Positions 59,484 to 64,000 of a stretch of 64,000 nt of DNA are shown here, piece after piece. Origin of the DNA: Morganella psychrotolerans (GTDB lineage Bacteria; Pseudomonadota; Gammaproteobacteria; Enterobacterales; Enterobacteriaceae); assembly GCF_001676055.1 (NCBI RefSeq), contig NZ_LZEX01000023.1, positions 310,001 through 374,000 on the forward strand. The letters are read 5' to 3'. How positions within the stretch are numbered: position 1 is the stretch's first letter; every line of letters begins with the position of its first letter. A program made the position numbers and the translations under genes. The notes beneath the pieces are model-generated. The model did not search any database and was not told the origin of the DNA. It saw only the letters and a list, made by a program, of their open reading frames with translations.

Positions 59484-60944
59484 TTACGCTTTTTCAGGGA
59501 TCGCTTTTAAGATAGCGGTCAGTAACTGCCAGTACTGTCCGACACTCTTAATATGCACCTGCTCATCCGGTGAGTGAGCGCCGGTGATGGTTGGCCCGAT
59601 AGAAACCATGTCCATGTCCGGATACGGTTTTTTGAATAAACCGCACTCAAGACCGGCATGGATAACCATGACATTCGGTGTTTTATCAAACAGTTGCTGA
59701 TATGTTTCACTGACCAGATGCATTACAGGAGAGTTTGCATCCGGCTGCCAGCCCGGATAGCCGCCTTCGGCAACAATCTGTGCGCCGCTGAGATCAGCCA
59801 GTGATGTCAGCATGCTGACCACATTGGATTTACCGGATTCGATCAGAGAACGAACCAGACAGATGATTTGAGCACGATCGTTATCCATGTTGATCACGCC
59901 GACGTTCAGTGAGGTCTCAACAACGCCCTGCACCACATCGCTCATGCGGATGACACCATTCGGCATAACATTCAGCATATTGATAAGACGACGCTGTACA
60001 TCAGCTGTCAGTGCGCCCTGTGTTGTCTCTGCTGCTGTCAGAGTAACCTGAAGGTTTTTCTCTTTCTGAGCAAGCTCATCTTTAAGCAGGTCTTCAAATT
60101 TAGTCCGCAGAGCGTCCAGTTTTGCACTGTTATCCGCAGGAATTGCCAGCGTGATATAGCCTTCGCGCGGGATAGCATTGCGCAGTGTTCCGCCCTGAAA
60201 ATCAATCAGGCGGGCCTGAAGTTCTGCGCCGTGTCCGGCTAAAAAGCGTGCCAGTAATTTATTGGCATTGCCCAGACCGAGATGTACATCTCCGCCTGAA
60301 TGTCCGCCTTTGAGCCCTTTGAGTGTCAGGGTAAAGGTTTTGTAACCGGCAGGAACCGCTTCACGGGTCAGTGCCAGAGTCGTGGTGACGTCAATACCGC
60401 CCGCACAACCCATATAGATTTCACCTTCTTCTTCGGAATCGGTGTTAATCAGAATATCAGCCTGTAACCAGCCCGGCTGCAGACCGAACGCGCCGTCCAT
60501 TCCGGTTTCTTCTGTCATGGTCAGCAGGACTTCCAGCGGGCCGTGTTTGACGGAATCATCGGCCAGAACAGCCAGTGCGGAAGCCATACCCACACCGTTA
60601 TCGGCGCCTAATGTGGTGCCTTTCGCGGTAACCCAGTCGCCGTCAATATAAGGCTGAATCGGATCTTTTTCGAAATCGTGATCAGTATCATTATTTTTTT
60701 GCGGGACCATATCCAGGTGAGCCTGTAATACAACGGCTTTCCGGTTTTCCAGTCCTTTTGTGGCAGGTTTGCGGATCAGAATATTGCCGACACTGTCACG
60801 TTCCACATGAAATTCTTTCTCTTTCGCCCACTCAATAATATGTGCAGCAAGTTGCTCTTCATGGTGTGACGGATGCGGTATAGAACAGATTTTAGCAAAA
60901 ATATCCCACAGCGGCTGCGGAAATAATTGTGATAGTTCAGACAC
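59484..60944 (-). CDS. pepD: Aminoacyl-histidine dipeptidase (peptidase D)
   Basis: A 486-aa M20-family metallopeptidase, cytosolic and Zn-dependent, acting on dipeptides such as Xaa-His. It starts at a GTG with AGGAG upstream. Metal/catalytic motifs: LQAHLDMVPQK, LGADNGVGMA, TMTEETGMDGA, NTDSEEEGEIYMGCAGG and, near the end, HAGLECGLF. It is divergent from gpt. Confidence 0.96.
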   Translation of the reverse strand: MSELSQLFPQPLWDIFAKICSIPHPSHHEEQLAAHIIEWAKEKEFHVERDSVGNILIRKPATKGLENRKAVVLQAHLDMVPQKNNDTDHDFEKDPIQPYIDGDWVTAKGTTLGADNGVGMASALAVLADDSVKHGPLEVLLTMTEETGMDGAFGLQPGWLQADILINTDSEEEGEIYMGCAGGIDVTTTLALTREAVPAGYKTFTLTLKGLKGGHSGGDVHLGLGNANKLLARFLAGHGAELQARLIDFQGGTLRNAIPREGYITLAIPADNSAKLDALRTKFEDLLKDELAQKEKNLQVTLTAAETTQGALTADVQRRLINMLNVMPNGVIRMSDVVQGVVETSLNVGVINMDNDRAQIICLVRSLIESGKSNVVSMLTSLADLSGAQIVAEGGYPGWQPDANSPVMHLVSETYQQLFDKTPNVMVIHAGLECGLFKKPYPDMDMVSIGPTITGAHSPDEQVHIKSVGQYWQLLTAILKAIPEKA

Positions 60945-61209
60945 GTTCGATCTCCTGTTACTGCATTTTTCATTATTAGGATGAGGATACCTGAAGGCGG
61001 CCGGTTACGCTGTTTAAATTGAGCGGTCGCAATATCCGATGTCTGAGAATAGCAAATTCTTTCAGGAAGTGCGTGTATTGCTCAGCGAATTATCATGAAT
61101 TCGTCGGTTACGCTGGTCTTTAGCGACTCAAATCACTATAATCCTGCGCAACCTTTTTTCCGCAAAAAAGACTCTTTTCTGTAAATCATCATGCCGGGAT
61201 CAAATTGAT

Positions 61210-61668
61210 ATGAGCGAAAAATACGTCGTAACGTGGGATATGTTGCAAATGCATGCCCGTAAACTGGCACAACGTTTAATGCCTGTCGAACAATGGAAAG
61301 GCATTATTGCCGTCAGCCGCGGGGGCCTGGTGCCGGGCGCGTTGCTTGCCCGTGAACTGGGGATCCGTCATGTGGATACTGTCTGCATTTCGAGCTATGA
61401 TCACGATCATCAGCGCGAAATGAAAGTCATGAAAAAAGCAGACGGTGACGGCGAAGGATTTATCATCATTGATGACCTCGTGGATACCGGCGGTACCGCT
61501 CAGATGATCCGCGATATGTATCCGAAAGCCTATTTTGTCACGATTTTCGCGAAACCGGCCGGTCAGCCGCTGGTTGATGATTACGTGGTGGATATCCCTC
61601 AGGATACCTGGATTGAGCAGCCCTGGGATATGACCGTCAGCTTTGTTAAACCAATCTGCGATCAGTAA
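61210..61668 (+). CDS. gpt: Xanthine-guanine phosphoribosyltransferase
   Basis: A 152-aa type I phosphoribosyltransferase salvaging guanine and xanthine. The PRPP-binding loop is [14 protein letters not shown] near residues 84-97; [18 protein letters not shown] also matches. It is followed by frsA after 9 bases. Confidence 0.97.
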   Translation: MSEKYVVTWDMLQMHARKLAQRLMPVEQWKGIIAVSRGGLVPGALLARELGIRHVDTVCISSYDHDHQREMKVMKKADGDGEGFIIIDDLVDTGGTAQMIRDMYPKAYFVTIFAKPAGQPLVDDYVVDIPQDTWIEQPWDMTVSFVKPICDQ

Positions 61669-61677
61669 GCGAATGCC

Positions 61678-62925
61678 ATGACACAACAAAACCTGTCAGA
61701 GAAACTTTTTAAGCCTAAAATTAAACACAGCGAAACCTCCACACTGGTTACTTTTAAAGACGCCGGTGTCCGGACGGTAAAAGGCAGCGTGCTGAGCGGA
61801 TGCACCCATCCGGGCTGGTATCGCATGATTAATCGCTTAATGTGGATCTGGCGGGGTGTTCCGCCGCTGGAAACAGAAGAAGTTCTGAGCCGGATTGCCG
61901 CATCAGACGCACCCCGCAGTGACGACTCACTGCTGGATACGGTGATTGGCTACCGCCGGGGAAACTGGGCTTATGAATGGTCTCAGCAGGCGATGTTATG
62001 GCAGCGCAAAGCGCTGGAATTTGAGTCCGGCGAAAAAGCCTGTGATGCCTGGCTGTGTGCTGCAAACCTTTACAGCATTGCGGGATATCCTCATTTAAAA
62101 GGGGATGAACTGGCAGAGCAGGCAACCATTCTGGCAAATCAGGCGTATGAAAACTCCGCCCGGTTTGCTGGTTATGAACTGAAAAAAATTGAATTCAAAA
62201 TGGAAAGCGGCGGTAATATCAGCGCGTTCCTGCATCTTCCCCCGACAAAAAACAGCGCATTTCCGACTGTCATGCTGTGCGGTAGTCTGGACAATCTGCA
62301 AAGTGATTACTGCCGCTATTTCCGTGACTATCTGGCACCGCAGGGCATTGCGCTGCTTACCCTGGATATGCCGTCGGTCGGTTATTCATCAAAACAATCA
62401 TTAAGCCAGGAAAGCAGCCTGATGCATCAGCAGGTGCTGGAGCAACTGCGCAATGTGCCGTGGATCGATCACACCCGTGTTGCGGTTGTGGGTCTGCGTT
62501 TCGGCGCTAATGTGGCGGTGCGCCTGGCGTATCTGTCAGCACATCAGCTCAGAGGTGCGGCACTGCTCGGACCGGTTGTACATGATTTGTTTGTCAACCC
62601 GGAACGCCAGGAAATGGTGCCGCGCATGTATATGGATGTGCTGGCAAGCCGTGCGGCGGAGCGTTGTGTTGATCTTGATACTATCCGCAGCCGACTGAGT
62701 TGTTTATCTCTTAAAAATCAGGGGCTTCTTGGTCGCCGCTGCACACTGCCAATAATGAGTGTGTGCTGGAAAGATGATGTCTTCAGCCCGAAAAGTGAAT
62801 CAGAGCTTATCGTCCGCTCATCGTCCGACGGAAAATTACTGGAGCTTGGCAGCACGCCGGTTTTTGATACATTCCATAAATCATTAGATGAAACTACGCG
62901 CTGGCTGACCAAAATTTTGTGCTGA
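61678..62925 (+). CDS. frsA: Esterase FrsA
   Basis: A 415-aa alpha/beta-hydrolase-fold protein of the FrsA (YafA) family. It has the DUF1100-type N-terminus and later VVGLRFGANVAVRLA in the nucleophile-elbow position, where Arg-Phe-Gly-Ala replaces a usual GxSxG. In E. coli and Vibrio it is linked to fermentation/respiration balance and binding of enzyme IIA-Glc; catalytic activity is disputed. It is downstream of gpt, upstream of crl. Confidence 0.93.
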   Translation: MTQQNLSEKLFKPKIKHSETSTLVTFKDAGVRTVKGSVLSGCTHPGWYRMINRLMWIWRGVPPLETEEVLSRIAASDAPRSDDSLLDTVIGYRRGNWAYEWSQQAMLWQRKALEFESGEKACDAWLCAANLYSIAGYPHLKGDELAEQATILANQAYENSARFAGYELKKIEFKMESGGNISAFLHLPPTKNSAFPTVMLCGSLDNLQSDYCRYFRDYLAPQGIALLTLDMPSVGYSSKQSLSQESSLMHQQVLEQLRNVPWIDHTRVAVVGLRFGANVAVRLAYLSAHQLRGAALLGPVVHDLFVNPERQEMVPRMYMDVLASRAAERCVDLDTIRSRLSCLSLKNQGLLGRRCTLPIMSVCWKDDVFSPKSESELIVRSSSDGKLLELGSTPVFDTFHKSLDETTRWLTKILC

Positions 62926-62992
62926 ACTGCATAAAGCCATTGATAATTCCTGTCTGTTTGCTACAAATAAGCCTTCACTGAAAGGAGGCTTA

Positions 62993-63397
62993 ATGATGTC
63001 GGCACTGGTTTCAGATTATACGCGCGGTAAATTGCTGCGACGTTTTACCGCTTTGGGTCCGTACATCCGTGAGCCACAGTGTCAGGACGGACACTACTTT
63101 TTTGACTGTCTGGCCGTGTGTGTCAACGCAGATGCCGCCCCGGAAAAACGGGAATTTTATGGCTGGTGGCTTACGCTCACTCCGCAGGAACAGGGCTTTG
63201 TATCTGAATACCGTCTCGGAATATTTGATAAAAGCGGTCACTGGCAGGAAAATAAACTGTCCCGTAAAGAGACACATGATACGGTCTGTAACACATTGAT
63301 TACGTTTCATCCCCGTCTGCACGCCGTTCTCTGTGAGCTGGGCCTGACACTCACTCCGTCACCGGAAACGCCTCCCCCCGTTAAATTGCCGGAATAA
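62993..63397 (+). CDS. crl: Sigma factor-binding protein Crl
   Basis: A 134-aa protein that binds sigma-S and favours its RNA polymerase holoenzyme. Conserved: FTALGPYIRE, YFFDCLAVCVN and FYGWWLTL. AAGGAGG lies 5 bases before the first of two adjacent ATGs (62993, 62996). phoE, found between crl and proB in E. coli, is absent here. Confidence 0.93.
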   Translation: MMSALVSDYTRGKLLRRFTALGPYIREPQCQDGHYFFDCLAVCVNADAAPEKREFYGWWLTLTPQEQGFVSEYRLGIFDKSGHWQENKLSRKETHDTVCNTLITFHPRLHAVLCELGLTLTPSPETPPPVKLPE

Positions 63398-63408
63398 TTT
63401 CCGGATTT

Positions 63409-63432
63409 GCGTTATGCCTGTTGGCATAGCGC
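63409..63432. other. Hairpin between crl and proB
   Basis: A 10-base-pair stem (GCGTTATGCC with GGCATAGCGC, one mismatch) and TGTT loop. There is no T run; it could be a weak terminator for crl or part of the proB leader. Confidence 0.45.
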
Positions 63433-63490
63433 GCGCCACCTGTTAAAACAGATTATCTTTTCTTATCCCGCTAAATAATGGTAGAACGCA

Positions 63491-64000
63491 ATGAATAGCA
63501 GCCAAACGCTGGTTGTAAAACTGGGCACGAGTGTGCTGACCGGTGGATCACGACATTTAAATCAGGCACGGATTGTTGAATTAGTCCGCCAGTGTGCTCA
63601 GCAATATGAAAAAGGGCACCGTATTATTATTGTCACCTCCGGGGCGATTGCCGCGGGTCGTGAACACCTTGGTTACCCCGAACTCCCCGCCACCATTGCG
63701 TCCAAACAGTTGCTTGCCGCGGTCGGGCAGAGCCGCCTTATCCAGTTATGGGAGCGGCTTTTCTCCATTTACGGGATAAATATCGGACAGATGCTTCTGA
63801 CCCGTGCTGATATGGAAGACCGCGAACGTTTTCTTAATGCCCGCGATACACTCACTGCACTGCTGGATAATGGCATTGTGCCGGTTATCAATGAAAACGA
63901 TGCAGTGGCAACAGCTGAAATCAAAGTCGGTGATAATGACAACCTTTCTGCGCTGGCAGCGATTCTGGGCGGGGCGGATAAGCTCCTTCTGCTGACTGAC
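63491..64000 (+). CDS. proB: Glutamate 5-kinase (5' part)
   Basis: The first 170 codons of ProB, which phosphorylates glutamate in proline synthesis; the gene runs off the window. It begins [19 protein letters not shown] (the ATP-phosphate loop) and has [34 protein letters not shown] and [12 protein letters not shown], all family motifs of the amino-acid kinase fold. Proline feedback control is expected from family knowledge. Confidence 0.95.
   Translation, partial: MNSSQTLVVKLGTSVLTGGSRHLNQARIVELVRQCAQQYEKGHRIIIVTSGAIAAGREHLGYPELPATIASKQLLAAVGQSRLIQLWERLFSIYGINIGQMLLTRADMEDRERFLNARDTLTALLDNGIVPVINENDAVATAEIKVGDNDNLSALAAILGGADKLLLLTD

Noticed and set aside
1..64000. CRISPR array or cas genes
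   Set aside because: No regularly spaced direct repeats of 25-40 bases and no cas-like proteins are present.

Overview
The window reads as a chromosomal segment of a gammaproteobacterium of the order Enterobacterales, most likely family Morganellaceae and perhaps Morganella. That placement is inference from gene order, protein wording, moderate GC and a Na+-NQR operon beside apbE, nqrM and dinB; no search was run. Two core blocks are recognisable from E. coli-type synteny: nupG ... mltC-yggX-mutY-trmB-yggL-glsB-yggN-hemW-rdgB-yggT-yggS-yggR-yqgF-yqgE-gshB-rsmE, and fadE-gmhA-yafJ-yafK ... dinB-pepD-gpt-frsA-crl-proB. lysR/lysA lies between them.

Region 1 (1-21000) is accessory DNA between nupG and mltC, which are neighbours in E. 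coli. It holds a CPA1-type Na+/H+ antiporter, a four-gene chaperone-usher fimbrial operon behind a 0.9 kb AT-rich leader, a DUF2058 gene, an RluA-family pseudouridine synthase and a frameshifted cold-shock-domain gene. A decayed IS481-like element then abuts a type VI secretion cargo operon transcribed leftward: vgrG, DUF2169 adaptor, PAAR-like, rhs. The Rhs tip looks like a NucA/NucB-type DNase, and the place where its immunity gene should be is occupied by the IS element. A dead PAAR gene, an integrase that has lost its core-binding domain, and tRNA-Phe close the region, as expected for an old island at a tRNA gene.

Region 2 (21000-35000) is housekeeping: murein turnover, oxidative DNA repair, tRNA/rRNA methylation, glutamine and glutathione metabolism, haem chaperone, nucleotide clean-up and PLP homeostasis. 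A Fur-boxed siderophore-binding protein is inserted in it. Region 3 (35000-43200) mixes an orphan prepilin peptidase, a DsbA-like thiol protein, an MBL-fold protein with a divergent LysR regulator, lysR/lysA, and an unusual pair: a divergent Old Yellow Enzyme homologue plus an orphan periplasmic binding protein.

Region 4 (43200-64000) carries fadE with a FadR-like operator, gmhA, yafJ, yafK, the complete nqrABCDEF-apbE-nqrM operon, an unrecognised secreted protein, a GDPD-like protein with a substituted active site, LexA-controlled dinB, pepD, gpt, frsA, crl and the start of proB.

Four genes (cold-shock-domain gene, rsmE, the orphan binding protein and the secreted protein at 56 kb) are each broken by a single-base indel. 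Three are in runs of eight or nine A/T and one in a short C run. Homopolymer sequencing error is the simplest explanation, with slippage or phase variation as alternatives. Three degenerate ERIC-type repeats are scattered through the window.
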